Below are positions 1 to 9,409 of a DNA stretch of 64,000 bases, piece by piece. The stretch lies in assembly GCF_947494015.1 (NCBI RefSeq), contig NZ_CANLTL010000003.1:62001-126000 (forward strand), written 5' to 3'. Numbering within the stretch: the first letter of the stretch is position 1; each line of letters opens with the position of its first letter. Under the pieces are notes generated by a model, which was not told the origin of the DNA, searched no databases, and worked only from the letters and a program-made list of their open reading frames with translations. The DNA is from an uncultured Cellulomonas sp. GTDB lineage: Bacteria > Actinomycetota > Actinomycetes > Actinomycetales > Cellulomonadaceae. The position numbers were made by a program, and so were the translations under genes.

Positions 1-428
1 ACCTGCCCGAGGCGTTCGAGCCCGAGGCGCGTCCCCTCGTCGTCGCGGTCACCGAGATCGTCGAGGAGACGCTCGCGCAGGAGAGCGAGGAGCGGATCGT
101 GCTCGCCGGGACCGCGAACCTCGCCCGGGGCGGCAGCGACTTCACCCGGAGCCTCGGCCCCGTCCTCGAGGCGCTCGAGGAGCAGGTCGTGCTGCTGCGC
201 CTGCTGACCGAGATGGCGGAGGACTCGACCAGCGTCGCCGTCCGGATCGGCCACGAGACCCAGCACGAGGGGCTCACCGAGACGAGCTTCGTGACCACGG
301 GGTACGGCGGGGACGGTGATGCGGTCGCCCGGATCGGGTCGATCGGCCCGACCCGCATGGACTACCCCGCCACCATGGCCTCCGTGCGAGCGGTGGCCCG
401 GTACCTGTCCCGGGTCCTGGCCGGGTGA
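1..428 (+). CDS. hrcA: Heat-inducible transcription repressor HrcA, C-terminal part (5' truncated)
   Basis: This is the 3' end of a gene that enters from the left edge; the reading frame is in phase from base 3 and stops with TGA at 426-428. The visible 141 residues match the C-terminal effector/dimerisation half of HrcA (for example the region around ANLARGGSDF and the ending SVRAVARYLSRVLAG). HrcA represses class I heat-shock operons by binding CIRCE. The winged-helix N-terminus lies outside the window. The hrcA-dnaJ-rsmE order that follows is the usual actinobacterial arrangement and supports the call. No CIRCE element is seen in the 181 bases before dnaJ, so dnaJ is probably transcribed from upstream of hrcA. 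Confidence 0.9.
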   Translation, partial: LPEAFEPEARPLVVAVTEIVEETLAQESEERIVLAGTANLARGGSDFTRSLGPVLEALEEQVVLLRLLTEMAEDSTSVAVRIGHETQHEGLTETSFVTTGYGGDGDAVARIGSIGPTRMDYPATMASVRAVARYLSRVLAG

Positions 429-609
429 GCGGCCACCGTCCCGCCCGGCCGCCTGGCCCGTCCCGCCGCTCGCCCCGCGGCCCGGCCGGCAGCGCGTCAG
501 GTCGCCCGCCAGATCGCCCGTGCGGCCACCCGGCGCGGCGACCGCTCGACCGGCCGCCCACCCGGCCCCATCACGTCCCGAGCCACCGTCCCCCCGCAGA
601 GAGTGACCA

Positions 610-1731
610 GTGAGCGACTACTACGAGATCCTCGGCGTGGCGCGTGACGCCAGCCCCGAGCAGATCAAGAAGGCGTACCGCAAGCTCGCCCGTGAGCTGC
701 ACCCCGACGTCGCCACCGGCGACGGCTCCGAGGACCGCTTCAAGGACGTCTCGCGGGCCTACGAGGTGCTGTCCAACCCCGAGAAGCGTCAGGCCTACGA
801 CCGTGGCGGCGACCCGTCGGCCCCCGGCGGCGGCATGGGCGGCGGCTTCGGCTTCCAGGACATCTTCGAGACCTTCTTCGGCGCCGGGCAGGGCGGCGGC
901 CAGCGCGGACCGGTACCCCGCGCGCGCCGCGGCCAGGACGCGCTGGTGCGACTGGAGCTGGATCTCTCCGAGGCGGCGTTCGGCGCCCGCCGTGAGATGC
1001 AGGTCGACACCGCGGTGGTGTGCGGGACCTGCTCGGGCTCGTGCTGCCGGCCGGGTACCTCGCCGCGCACCTGCGACGTGTGCGGCGGCCGCGGCGTCGT
1101 CCAGCGGGTCGCGCGGTCCTTCCTCGGCCAGGTCATGACCTCCTCGCCGTGCCCGGCCTGCCACGGGTTCGGGACCGTCATCCCCGACCCGTGCCCGGAG
1201 TGCTCCGGCGAGGGCCGGGTCCGCTCGCGACGGACATTGACCATCGACGTGCCCGCCGGGGTGGACACCGGCACCCGGATCAAGATGACGGCCCAGGGCG
1301 AGGTCGGACCGGCCGGCGGCCCCGCGGGTGACGTCTACGTCGAGATCCGCGAGCGTGAGCACGAGCGGTTCGTGCGTCAGGGTGACGACCTGCACTGCAG
1401 CGTCGAGATCCCGATGACGGCTGCCGCACTGGGCACGACCATCGCGCTCGAGACGCTCGACGGCGTGCGTGACGTCGAGCTGAGGCCGGGCACCCAGCCG
1501 GCCCAGGTCGTCACGCTGAAGAGCCTGGGGGTCGGGCACCTGCACGTCGGTGGGCGCGGTGACCTGCACGTGCACGTCGACGTCCAGGTGCCGACGACCC
1601 TCGACGACGAGCAGCAGGAGCTGCTGCACCGACTCGCGCAGCTGCGCGGTGAGGAGATGCCGGCGGCGAGCACGTCCCCGGCGCACCCGGGTGTGTTCTC
1701 CAAGCTGCGCGAGAAGCTCGCCGGCCGGTGA
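610..1731 (+). CDS. dnaJ: Chaperone DnaJ (DnaJ2 type)
   Basis: Hsp40 co-chaperone of 373 residues that stimulates the ATPase of DnaK and delivers unfolded substrates. The J-domain is at residues 1-67 with the HPD motif at 31-33. A short Gly/Phe-rich linker follows (about 72-95), then the zinc-binding domain with [24 protein letters not shown] and CPECSGEG, then the C-terminal substrate-binding domain. The first zinc motif ends in Cys instead of the usual Gly, a variant I recall from actinobacterial DnaJ2 paralogues. The start is GTG at 610, within AGTGAGCG, 8 nt after an AGAGAG-like sequence. The stop overlaps the rsmE start by four bases (GTGA), indicating coupling. A second DnaJ (DnaJ1, next to dnaK) is expected elsewhere in the genome. 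Confidence 0.95.
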   Translation: MSDYYEILGVARDASPEQIKKAYRKLARELHPDVATGDGSEDRFKDVSRAYEVLSNPEKRQAYDRGGDPSAPGGGMGGGFGFQDIFETFFGAGQGGGQRGPVPRARRGQDALVRLELDLSEAAFGARREMQVDTAVVCGTCSGSCCRPGTSPRTCDVCGGRGVVQRVARSFLGQVMTSSPCPACHGFGTVIPDPCPECSGEGRVRSRRTLTIDVPAGVDTGTRIKMTAQGEVGPAGGPAGDVYVEIREREHERFVRQGDDLHCSVEIPMTAAALGTTIALETLDGVRDVELRPGTQPAQVVTLKSLGVGHLHVGGRGDLHVHVDVQVPTTLDDEQQELLHRLAQLRGEEMPAASTSPAHPGVFSKLREKLAGR

Positions 1732-2516
1732 GCGCCCCGGTCTTCCTCGTGGAGGCCGGGGACCTCGACGGCGTCCTGGCGGGGGGCACGTTCCTGCTCG
1801 GCGGTGCCGAGGGTCGGCACGCGGGCGTGGTGCAGCGGCGGGCGCCGGGGGAGCGGGTCGACGTCGTCGACGGCGCCGGGGTGCGCCTGCGGGCGACCGT
1901 GCGGTCGGTGACCGCCGACGGCGTCCAGCTCGACGTCGCCGAGCGCGTCGAGGAGGCTGCGCCGCCGGTGCGGCTCGTCCTGGTGCAGGCCCTTGCCAAG
2001 GGCGACCGCGACGAGCTCGCGATCGAGGCGGCTACCGAGGTCGGCGCCGACGGAGTGCTGCCGTGGCAGGCCGAACGGTCGGTGGTGGTGTGGCGCGGCG
2101 ACCGCGCGGCGAAGAGCCGCGCCCGGTGGGTCGGCACGGTCCGTGCCGCCACCAAGCAGTCGCGCCGTGCCCGGGTGCCGGACGTGGGCACCGCGGTGGA
2201 CACCGGCGGGCTGGTGCAGCGGGTGGGCGCGGTCACCTCGAGCGGTGGGGCGGCGCTCGTGCTGCACGAGGAGGCGCGCACGGCGCTCGCCGCGGCCGCG
2301 CTGCCCGACGTCGAGTCCCACGCCGGTCCGAGTCCGGATGGCCGCGACGTGCTGGTCGTGGTCGGTCCCGAAGGCGGGATCAGCGCTCGCGAGCTGGCCC
2401 TGCTCGAGGAGGCGGGCGCTGTCGCGGTCCGGCTCGGGCCGCACGTGCTGCGGACGTCGACAGCCGGACCCGTGGCGCTGGCGATGCTGGCGGAGCGGCT
2501 GGGGCGCTGGGCCTGA
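1728..2516 (+). CDS. rsmE: 16S rRNA m3U1498 methyltransferase RsmE
   Basis: SPOUT-class, SAM-dependent enzyme of 262 residues that methylates N3 of U1498 in 16S rRNA. The N-terminal PUA-like domain spans about residues 1-75. The C-terminal trefoil-knot domain contains [10 protein letters not shown] and [11 protein letters not shown], the SAM-binding signatures of the family; the usual ETA of the last motif is STA here. The GTG start at 1728 overlaps the dnaJ stop by four bases, so the two are co-translated. Convergent to the DUF222/HNH gene downstream, with 182 bases between the stops. Confidence 0.92.
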   Translation: MSAPVFLVEAGDLDGVLAGGTFLLGGAEGRHAGVVQRRAPGERVDVVDGAGVRLRATVRSVTADGVQLDVAERVEEAAPPVRLVLVQALAKGDRDELAIEAATEVGADGVLPWQAERSVVVWRGDRAAKSRARWVGTVRAATKQSRRARVPDVGTAVDTGGLVQRVGAVTSSGGAALVLHEEARTALAAAALPDVESHAGPSPDGRDVLVVVGPEGGISARELALLEEAGAVAVRLGPHVLRTSTAGPVALAMLAERLGRWA

Positions 2517-2698
2517 CGCTTCCGCGGGTGCCTGTGCCGGGACTGTGCTGTGTGCAGCGTCTGTGACGCGCGGGGGCGTCGCGTCCAGGTGCGGGTCGCC
2601 GCGGATTCCTCGCGCATCGCCCCGCCGCGAGCCGACCGGGTTGTCCCCATCGGTGCCCACGCCGGAGGAAGCGTTCTTGCGTTCTTGCCTTCTCGCAG

Positions 2699-4168
2699 TC
2701 ATGCGCTTCTGGTGCCTCGGCCGGATGGTGACCGTGGCCGTACCCGTTCTGGGTCGATCTGGGTGCCGTGGGTGTCGTGGAATGTCCAGTGCTTTCCGTG
2801 GCGGTGGATCTGTATTTCGCGGCGGTGGATGAGGCCGTGGTGGTAGGTGCACAGGAGTATTCCGTTGTCGACCTTGGTGGCGCCGTGGTCGCGGGCCCAG
2901 TGCTGGACGTGGTGGGCTTCGCACACCGGTGGTGGTGCGGTGCAGGTGGGGTATTGGCAGTGCTTGTCGCGGGCGGTGATCGCGGCGCGTCGGTGTCGGG
3001 TGAAGGTGCGTTCGGCGCGTCCGACATCGAGGACCTCGGCGTGGGGTCCGAAGATGATGCGGTTGATCTCGCTGTCGCACGCGATCCGGTCCAGCAGCGC
3101 GCGGGGGACGGGGGTGCGGTCTTCGTACTGCGGCCCACCGGCCACGGCGCGACCGGTCAGCATCGCCGCGGTCACCGCCGGCGGGGTGCTGCCGATTGAA
3201 ACAGGACCGCCCGTGCGGTTCGCCGTCTGCTCGAGCCGCGTGCCCTGCTCGGGGCGGGCGGGGGCGAGTCGTGCCAGTGCGGCCTCGGCGCGGGCGCGGA
3301 AGGTCGGCTCGTCGACCAGGACCGTGACCCGCGGGCGCACCGCCCGGCCGGTCCCGATCAGGCCGTGGTCGAGGGTGATCGTGGCCAGGTCGGCCAGGGC
3401 GTGGGCGCGGCGTTGGGTGGGGGTGCGGTCGTCGTCGACCGCCGGCACCGGGGTGACCGCCGCGAGGGCGGCCTTGAGGGTCTGGCCGTGCTCGATGGTG
3501 AGCTGCCCTTCCAGGTGGTACCCGTCGCCCATGCGTGAGAGCTCGAGGTGTTCGCGGTCGCCGGACTCGACGTAGCCGCGGTCGTCGGCGTCGGGGTCGG
3601 CGTAGGCGGCCCACTGCCGGGCCAGCACCCGCGTCTCGTCCACCGACAACCGCGCCGCCTGGTCGACCAGGAACGCCTCGTTGCACTCGTGCGCCGGGTC
3701 CGCCAGCACCTGGCGGCGCTGCGCCGTGGTGGGCGTCAACGTGGCCAGCACCTGGGCCTGCTCGACCGTGATCGCCCCGGTCGCGGCGGCCGCCGCGGTG
3801 GCGGGCAGGTGGTCGCGCAGGGCCCGGCCCAGGCGCACCTGCGCCCGGGCGGTCTGCACCGACACCTGGTGCTCGTGGGACACCCACACCGGGAACGACC
3901 GGGCACCACTGAGCGCCCACAGCCCGTCGGTGTCGATCACCGGCAGCAGCCGCACCCGGGCCACCACCGCCCGACTGGCCACCACCGCCAACCGGCGCGC
4001 CACCACCGCCGCCACCCGCCCGTCCACCACCGCCACGTCCAGACCAGCCAGCACGTCGACCGCAGCCTCCATCGCCGACAACGCCGCACCCACCTGGGGA
4101 GAAAAGCACGACGCGTCGCCCGACGCGGCGTCCCCCGACGGCGCCGGGACGGTATTGTCGACATTCAT
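2699..4168 (-). CDS. DUF222 / HNH endonuclease domain protein
   Basis: Protein of 489 residues with an N-terminal DUF222 region (about 1-340) and a C-terminal HNH nuclease motif: CQYPTC, then CEAHHVQHW, then DNGILLCTYHHGLIHR. These are the metal and catalytic residues of HNH enzymes. The family (the mycobacterial 13E12-type repeat family belongs to it) is present in many near-identical copies in actinobacterial genomes; its biological role is unsettled. I start at the ATG at 4168, which has GGAAAGGGG a few bases upstream, rather than at the earlier in-frame ATG at 4330, whose extra 54 residues look non-native. It lies opposite to its neighbours inside an otherwise conserved rsmE-HIT-phoH block, suggesting a later insertion. 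Confidence 0.85.
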   Translation of the reverse strand: MNVDNTVPAPSGDAASGDASCFSPQVGAALSAMEAAVDVLAGLDVAVVDGRVAAVVARRLAVVASRAVVARVRLLPVIDTDGLWALSGARSFPVWVSHEHQVSVQTARAQVRLGRALRDHLPATAAAAATGAITVEQAQVLATLTPTTAQRRQVLADPAHECNEAFLVDQAARLSVDETRVLARQWAAYADPDADDRGYVESGDREHLELSRMGDGYHLEGQLTIEHGQTLKAALAAVTPVPAVDDDRTPTQRRAHALADLATITLDHGLIGTGRAVRPRVTVLVDEPTFRARAEAALARLAPARPEQGTRLEQTANRTGGPVSIGSTPPAVTAAMLTGRAVAGGPQYEDRTPVPRALLDRIACDSEINRIIFGPHAEVLDVGRAERTFTRHRRAAITARDKHCQYPTCTAPPPVCEAHHVQHWARDHGATKVDNGILLCTYHHGLIHRREIQIHRHGKHWTFHDTHGTQIDPERVRPRSPSGRGTRSA

Positions 4169-4578
4169 CGCCCGCCCCTTTCCGCCCGGTCCGGCCATGC
4201 CTCGCTGAATGCGATACGGAAAGTCTACGAGGAGCCACTGACATCCCCCGCTGCGGCCCTGGCGGCTGTGGATGAAATGTTGTCGTGAGCGACTGGGGGC
4301 GCATTGACCTGCATGCGCTCCTGCGGTCATTCATCCGGTCGCCAGAGCGTGTGGTGCGAAAGTCGGGCACGGGGGAGGCAGGCGAGCACGACACGGATGA
4401 GCTCGACCGGGCCCACACCTCGCTCGCACCGAGCGGCGTCCACCGGCGCCTCGGGAAAGGGTGCCAGCGCGGTCGCAGCCCGGCGAGGGCTGGGGTCAGC
4501 GCCGTCCTGCACACCCCTCGCGGCGACGCCGGCGCCTGCCCACGGCGCCGTCCGCCACGACCGGGCAGCATGGTGCGC
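4169..4578. other. Intergenic region between divergent HNH and DUF1810 genes
   Basis: About 410 bases without a supported gene. The stretch around 4200-4290 is visibly richer in A/T than the surroundings and is the likely promoter zone for the HNH gene. An open frame in phase with DUF1810 runs through 4285-4578, but the residues it would add are Arg/Pro-rich and do not resemble the family, so I treat it as non-coding. No operator or hairpin stood out. Confidence 0.4.
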
Positions 4579-5013
4579 ATGCCGTCGGACCTCAGTCGTT
4601 TCGTCACCGCACAGGACCAGGGCGGCACGTACGCGACCGCGCTGACGGAGCTGCGCGCGGGCCGCAAGCGCAGCCACTGGATGTGGTTCGTGTTCCCGCA
4701 GGTCACCGGCCTCGGCCGCAGCGTCACCGCTCAGCACTACGCGGTCTCGGGGCTGGACGAGGCGCGCGACTACCTCGCTCACCCGGTCCTCGGCCCGCGG
4801 CTCCTGGAGTGCGCCCAAGCGTTGACGGCGCTCCCGCACAGCGATCCGGTGGCGGTGCTGGGCGCGGTCGACGCCCAGAAGCTGCGCTCGTCGATGACGC
4901 TCTTCCTCCACGCGGCCGTGGACGACATGGCCCACGACGCCCTCGCCGCTGTGCTCGACCAGTACTTCGCGGGTGAGCAGGACGACCAGACGGTGCGCCG
5001 GCTCCTGGCGTAG
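4579..5013 (+). CDS. DUF1810 family protein
   Basis: Small cytoplasmic protein of 144 residues. It carries the DUF1810 signatures: RFVTAQ near the N-terminus, then LRAGRKRSHWMWFVFPQ, GLGRSVTAQHYAV and ARDYLAHPVLGPRL. Length matches the family norm of roughly 140 residues. The start could be the ATG at 4570 or 4579; I choose 4579 because PSDLSRF is where family similarity begins. The molecular function is not established. In this window it sits with the HNH gene between rsmE and the HIT gene, a position that is normally empty. Confidence 0.85.
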   Translation: MPSDLSRFVTAQDQGGTYATALTELRAGRKRSHWMWFVFPQVTGLGRSVTAQHYAVSGLDEARDYLAHPVLGPRLLECAQALTALPHSDPVAVLGAVDAQKLRSSMTLFLHAAVDDMAHDALAAVLDQYFAGEQDDQTVRRLLA

Positions 5014-5053
5014 GCCTCGCCGCGGGCCGACACGCCCCGGCTACCCTGGCGCC

Positions 5054-5395
5054 ATGCCCAGCGACTGCCTGTTCTGCCGGATCGTCACCGGCGAGGTGCC
5101 CGCCGACGTCGTCGCACGGTCCGAGCGCGCGCTCGCCTTCCGTGACATCGACCCGCAGGCGCCCCTGCACGTCCTGGTGATCCCGCGCGAGCACCACGCC
5201 GACGTGACGCAGCTCGCCGCCACGGACCCGGCGCTGCTGGCCGAGCTCGTGGAGCTCGCCGACACGGTGGCCGGGACCGAGGTCGGCGGCCAGTTCCGGC
5301 TCGTGTTCAACACCGGTCCGTCCGCCGGGCAGTCGGTGTTCCACGTGCACGGACACGTGCTGGGCGGCGCCCAGCTCGGCTGGTCGCCCGCCTGA
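5054..5395 (+). CDS. HIT family protein (histidine triad, HINT-like)
   Basis: Nucleotide-binding hydrolase of 113 residues. It has the N-terminal CLFCRIVTGEVPADVV typical of HINT-type proteins and the catalytic triad HVHGHVLGG near the C-terminus. HINT proteins hydrolyse purine nucleoside phosphoramidates and acyl-adenylates. The start is the ATG at 5054; the longer open frame upstream overlaps DUF1810 and is not conserved-looking. Gene order HIT-phoH-ybeY is the normal actinobacterial arrangement. Confidence 0.9.
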   Translation: MPSDCLFCRIVTGEVPADVVARSERALAFRDIDPQAPLHVLVIPREHHADVTQLAATDPALLAELVELADTVAGTEVGGQFRLVFNTGPSAGQSVFHVHGHVLGGAQLGWSPA

Positions 5396-5496
5396 GGGCA
5401 GCAGGCGCCGCCCGGCGGCGCGCTCGGTACGATGGACGTTCCGGCGCACCCACGGCGCCACCGGACCGAGGAGAACGCAGGCCGCCGGCCTCACCC

Positions 5497-6582
5497 ATGG
5501 CAGAGAGCACACCTGAGCGTCGCGACCACCCGTCGGGCGCACGCGTCGAGCACCGCATCACGGTGCCGCCCGAGATCGCCATGGTCGCCCTGCTGGGCCT
5601 GCGCGACGAGGTCCTGCGGTCGATGGAGGAGGGGTTCCCCTCCGTCGACGTGCACGTCCGGGGCAACGAGATCAGCCTGGCCGGACCGGCGGGCGACGTC
5701 GCCCTGCTCGCCCGCCTGGTCGACGAGCTCGTCGACGTCGCGGCGAGCGGCACCCCGCTCACGGCCGACGTCGTGCGCCGCTCGGTGGTCATGCTGACCG
5801 CCGCCACCACGGCGCGGCCAGCCGACGTGCTCACGTTCAACATCCTGTCCAACCGCGGGCGCACCATCCGGCCCAAGACGGCGGGGCAGAAGGAGTACGT
5901 CGACGCGATCGACCGGCACACGGTCACGTTCGGCATCGGCCCGGCCGGTACCGGCAAGACGTACCTTGCGATGGCCAAGGCCGTGCAGGCGCTGCAGGCC
6001 CGGCAGGTCAGCCGCATCGTGCTGACCCGGCCGGCCGTCGAGGCCGGCGAGCGGCTCGGGTTCCTGCCCGGGGGCCTCACCGAGAAGATCGACCCCTACC
6101 TGCGCCCGCTGTACGACGCGCTCCACGACATGGTCGACCCGGACTCCATCCCCCGGCTCATGGAGGCGGGGACCATCGAGGTCGCGCCGCTGGCGTACAT
6201 GCGCGGACGCACGCTGAACGACGCCTTCATCATCCTCGACGAGGCGCAGAACACCTCGACCGAGCAGATGAAGATGTTCCTGACCCGTCTCGGCTTCGGC
6301 TCGCGCGTGGTGGTCACCGGCGACGTCACGCAGGTGGACCTGCCCAGCGGCACGACGTCGGGCCTGCGCGTGGTCGAGGAGATCCTGCGCGACGTCGACG
6401 ACGTCGCGTTCTGCCGGCTCAGCTCGGGCGACGTCGTCCGGCACCGGCTGGTGGGGGAGATCATCGACGCGTACGCGCGCTGGGACGCGCCCGGCGGCGG
6501 CGGGCGCCCCGAGCACCGGGCCGGCCCGGGCCGGGGCTCCCGGGAGCACGGCCGGTCCGCATCCGGGACGGGTGAGCGGTGA
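5497..6582 (+). CDS. PhoH-like P-loop ATPase
   Basis: 361-residue PhoH family protein. An N-terminal KH-like segment (about 15-100) precedes the ATPase domain with Walker A GPAGTGKT near residue 148, Walker [11 protein letters not shown] near 243, and the [13 protein letters not shown] motif. PhoH-like proteins are linked to RNA metabolism; in many bacteria the gene is paired with ybeY, as here. The C-terminal 35 residues are Gly/Arg/Ser-rich and look disordered. Start ATG at 5497, with AGGAGAACG some 20-25 bases upstream. The end overlaps the ybeY GTG by four bases. Confidence 0.92.
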   Translation: MAESTPERRDHPSGARVEHRITVPPEIAMVALLGLRDEVLRSMEEGFPSVDVHVRGNEISLAGPAGDVALLARLVDELVDVAASGTPLTADVVRRSVVMLTAATTARPADVLTFNILSNRGRTIRPKTAGQKEYVDAIDRHTVTFGIGPAGTGKTYLAMAKAVQALQARQVSRIVLTRPAVEAGERLGFLPGGLTEKIDPYLRPLYDALHDMVDPDSIPRLMEAGTIEVAPLAYMRGRTLNDAFIILDEAQNTSTEQMKMFLTRLGFGSRVVVTGDVTQVDLPSGTTSGLRVVEEILRDVDDVAFCRLSSGDVVRHRLVGEIIDAYARWDAPGGGGRPEHRAGPGRGSREHGRSASGTGER

Positions 6583-7031
6583 GCGTCGAGGTCAACAACG
6601 AGTCCGGTTACGCCGTCGACGAGGCCGAGTTCGCAGGGCTGGCCCGGCACGTGCTCGACGCGATGCACGTGCACCCCCAGACCGAGCTCGCGATCATGCT
6701 CGTCGGCACCGACGTGATGACCGAGCTCCACGTGCAGTGGATGGACGAGCCGGGCCCGACCGACGTGCTGTCCTTCCCGATGGACGAGCTGCGGCCCGGG
6801 ACCCCCGGCGAGGTGACCCCGGCCGGACTGCTCGGTGACGTGGTGCTGTGCCCCGAGGTCGCCGCGCGGCAGGCGCGCGACGCCGGCCACTCCACCACCG
6901 AGGAGCTCCTGCTGCTGACGACGCACGGGATCCTGCACCTGCTCGGCTACGACCACGCGGAGCCCGAGGAGGAGAAGGAGATGTTCGCGCTGCAACGCCG
7001 GCTTCTGCTGACGTTCCTCGCCGACCGATGA
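6579..7031 (+). CDS. ybeY: Endoribonuclease YbeY (rRNA maturation factor)
   Basis: 150-residue single-strand-specific, zinc-dependent endoribonuclease needed for 16S rRNA 3' maturation and ribosome quality control. The zinc-binding motif [11 protein letters not shown] lies near residues 117-127, and the LSFPMDE stretch is also characteristic. GTG start at 6579 overlaps the phoH-like stop, and its own TGA overlaps the next ATG (ATGA at 7028), so three genes are translationally coupled. Known from the family: YbeY works with Era in ribosome maturation; era lies two genes downstream. Confidence 0.95.
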   Translation: MSVEVNNESGYAVDEAEFAGLARHVLDAMHVHPQTELAIMLVGTDVMTELHVQWMDEPGPTDVLSFPMDELRPGTPGEVTPAGLLGDVVLCPEVAARQARDAGHSTTEELLLLTTHGILHLLGYDHAEPEEEKEMFALQRRLLLTFLADR

Positions 7032-8422
7032 CCGCGCCCCTGCTCGTCTCGGCCGCGCAGGGGATGCCACCTCTCGCCCCGGCCCTCGCAGCGCCTCTCA
7101 GCGCAGCGCCCCTCAGCGCGGCGGCCGTGTCCGACGCCGTCACGTCCGGGCTGCCGGTGGGTCTGCTGATCGCCGTCGCCGCCGTCGGGTTCGGGCTCGC
7201 CGCGCTGCTCAGCGCCGGCGAGGCCGCCCTGCTCCAGGTGACCCGAGCGGCCGTCAGCGAGCTCGTCACCGGCGGGCACCCGCACGCGGGGCGGGTGCGG
7301 CGCCTCACCGAGAAGCCGGCCGACAGCGCGGCGTCCGCGGCGTTCGTCCGGCTGATCGCCGAGATGGGCGCGACCGCCTGCGTGACCCTCGCGCTGACGG
7401 CGACCGATCTGGCGTGGTGGGCGGTGCTGCTGCTCGCCGTCGCCGTCTCGGGTGTGGTCGCGCTGGTGCTCGTCCGGATCAGCCCGCGCACCCTCGGCCG
7501 ACGGCACCCGATCCAGGTGCTGACGCTGCTGTCCGGGATGCTGAGCCTGGTCCGGACGGTGCCGATCGGCCGGCTGGCCCCCGACGTTCGCCGCACCGCC
7601 GAGGTGGACGAGGAGGAGCTGCGCGCCATGGTCGCCCGGATGACGGAGTCCGAGGGCATGCAGGAGGACGAGCGGGAGATGTTCCGGTCGGTCTTCGAGC
7701 TCGGGGACACGTTGACCCGCGAGGTCATGGTCCCGCGCACCGAGATGATCACCACCGAGTCCACGACGTCGCTGCGCAAGGCGCTGTCCCTCATGCTCCG
7801 CTCGGGGTACTCCCGCGTGCCGGTGACCGGCAGCTCGGTCGACGACCTGCGCGGGGTGCTCTACCTCAAGGACCTCGTCCGCCGGCTGCAGGACTCCCCG
7901 GGGTCCGCGGACGACCCCGTCGCGCACCTGTCCCGCCCGGCGGTGTTCGTGCCGGAGTCCAAGCCGGTCGACGAGCTGCTCCGCGAGATGCAGGCCGCGT
8001 CGTCGCACATCGCCGTCGTCGTCGACGAGTACGGTGGGATCGCCGGCCTGGTGACCATCGAGGACGCCCTGGAGGAGATCGTCGGTGAGCTCACCGACGA
8101 GCACGACCGCAGCGGGCCCGAGGTCGAGGACCTCGGGGACGGCACCTTCCGGGTCCCGGCGCGCCTGCCGGTCGACGAGGTGGGCGAGCTGTTCGACCTG
8201 GACCTGGAGGACGACGAGGTCGACACGGCCGGCGGGCTGCTCGCCAAGGCCCTCGGCAAGGTCCCGCTGCTCGGGGCCTCCGGCGAGATCCACGGGCTGC
8301 ACCTGACGGCCGAGCGCGTCGAGGGCCGCCGCAAGCAGCTCGCGACCGTCCTCGTGCGCCTCGCTGCCGCCCACGACGAGCACGACGACCAGCCCCAGAC
8401 CACACCAGGAGCCGCCCGATGA
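7028..8422 (+). CDS. CNNM/CorC-type membrane protein (DUF21-CBS-CorC_HlyC)
   Basis: 464-residue integral membrane protein. The N-terminus has hydrophobic segments of the DUF21/CNNM type (about 30-160), including an [14 protein letters not shown] helix. Two CBS domains follow (about 225-355; VPRTEMITT and [20 protein letters not shown]), then a CorC_HlyC domain. Family members are implicated in Mg/Co efflux or homeostasis. The ATG at 7028 overlaps ybeY and gives a good membrane N-terminus; an earlier frame inside ybeY is excluded. It ends in an ATGA overlap with era. Confidence 0.88.
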   Translation: MTAPLLVSAAQGMPPLAPALAAPLSAAPLSAAAVSDAVTSGLPVGLLIAVAAVGFGLAALLSAGEAALLQVTRAAVSELVTGGHPHAGRVRRLTEKPADSAASAAFVRLIAEMGATACVTLALTATDLAWWAVLLLAVAVSGVVALVLVRISPRTLGRRHPIQVLTLLSGMLSLVRTVPIGRLAPDVRRTAEVDEEELRAMVARMTESEGMQEDEREMFRSVFELGDTLTREVMVPRTEMITTESTTSLRKALSLMLRSGYSRVPVTGSSVDDLRGVLYLKDLVRRLQDSPGSADDPVAHLSRPAVFVPESKPVDELLREMQAASSHIAVVVDEYGGIAGLVTIEDALEEIVGELTDEHDRSGPEVEDLGDGTFRVPARLPVDEVGELFDLDLEDDEVDTAGGLLAKALGKVPLLGASGEIHGLHLTAERVEGRRKQLATVLVRLAAAHDEHDDQPQTTPGAAR

Positions 8423-9324
8423 CCGAGTTCCGATCCGGCTTCGCGTGCGTGGTGGGCCGCCCCAACGCCGGCAAGTCCACGCTGACCAACGCGCTCGTCG
8501 GTCAGAAGGTCGCGATCACGTCCGGCCGGCCGCAGACGACCCGGCACACCATCCGCGGGATCGTGCACCGCGAGGACTTCCAGCTCGTGCTGGTGGACAC
8601 CCCCGGCCTGCACCGCCCCCGCACGCTGCTCGGCGAGCGCCTCAACGACCTCGTGCGCGACACCCTCACCGAGGTCGACGTCGTGCTGTTCTGCCTCCCG
8701 GCGGACCAGAAGGTCGGGCCGGGGGACCGCTTCATCGCGGCCGAGCTGTCCCGGCTCGAGGTGCCGGTGGTCGCGGTCGTCACCAAGTCCGACGTCGTGG
8801 GCAAGGGCCGGCTGGCCGAGCACCTGCTCGCCGTCGACGAGCTGGGTGAGTGGGCGGACATCGTGCCGGTCTCCGCGGTCGAGGGGTACCAGGTCGACGT
8901 GCTCGTGGACGTCGTCGTCGGTCACCTGCCGCCCGGCCCGCCGCTGTACCCGGAGGGCGAGCTCACCGACGAGCCCGAGGCCGTCATGGTCGCCGAGCTC
9001 GTCCGGGAGGCGGCGCTCGAGGGAGTTCGCGACGAGCTGCCGCACTCGCTCGCCGTCGTCGTGGACGAGATCGTGCCCCGGGAGGGCGCGGTGCCCGAGG
9101 GCCGGTCACCGATGCTCGACGTCCGGGTCAACCTGTTCGTGGAGCGCGACAGCCAGAAGGCGATCATCATCGGCAAGGGCGGGGAGCGGCTGCGGGACGT
9201 GGGCACCCAGGCCCGGCGCGGCATCGAGGCGCTGCTCGGCACCCGGATCTTCCTCGACCTGCACGTCAAGGTGGCCAAGGACTGGCAGCGCGACCCCAAG
9301 CAGCTGGGGCGGCTCGGCTTCTGA
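8419..9324 (+). CDS. era: GTPase Era
   Basis: 301-residue essential GTPase that binds the 3' end of 16S rRNA during 30S assembly. G1 GRPNAGKST is at residues 13-21, G3 DTPG near 60 and G4 TKSD near 122. The C-terminal KH domain (about 200-290) has the IIGKGGERLRDVG RNA-binding loop. ATG overlaps the stop of the CorC-type gene. It ends the conserved housekeeping block; in many relatives leuA or recO follows soon after, whereas here an 18-kb accessory segment intervenes. Confidence 0.95.
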   Translation: MTEFRSGFACVVGRPNAGKSTLTNALVGQKVAITSGRPQTTRHTIRGIVHREDFQLVLVDTPGLHRPRTLLGERLNDLVRDTLTEVDVVLFCLPADQKVGPGDRFIAAELSRLEVPVVAVVTKSDVVGKGRLAEHLLAVDELGEWADIVPVSAVEGYQVDVLVDVVVGHLPPGPPLYPEGELTDEPEAVMVAELVREAALEGVRDELPHSLAVVVDEIVPREGAVPEGRSPMLDVRVNLFVERDSQKAIIIGKGGERLRDVGTQARRGIEALLGTRIFLDLHVKVAKDWQRDPKQLGRLGF

Positions 9325-9409
9325 CCGGTCGCCCGACGACGCCGGCCGGGCGCAGCCCAGCGGATCCCGGCCGGCCGGGGCCCACCTCGCCGGAGCCTAG
9401 GATCTGCGG

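Noticed and set aside
429-609. CIRCE element before dnaJ
   Set aside because: No TTAGCACTC-N9-GAGTGCTAA-like repeat is present; HrcA control must act elsewhere.
1377-4727. Minus-strand open frame of over 1100 codons across dnaJ, rsmE and the HNH gene
   Set aside because: Antisense to well-supported genes and Arg/Pro-rich throughout.
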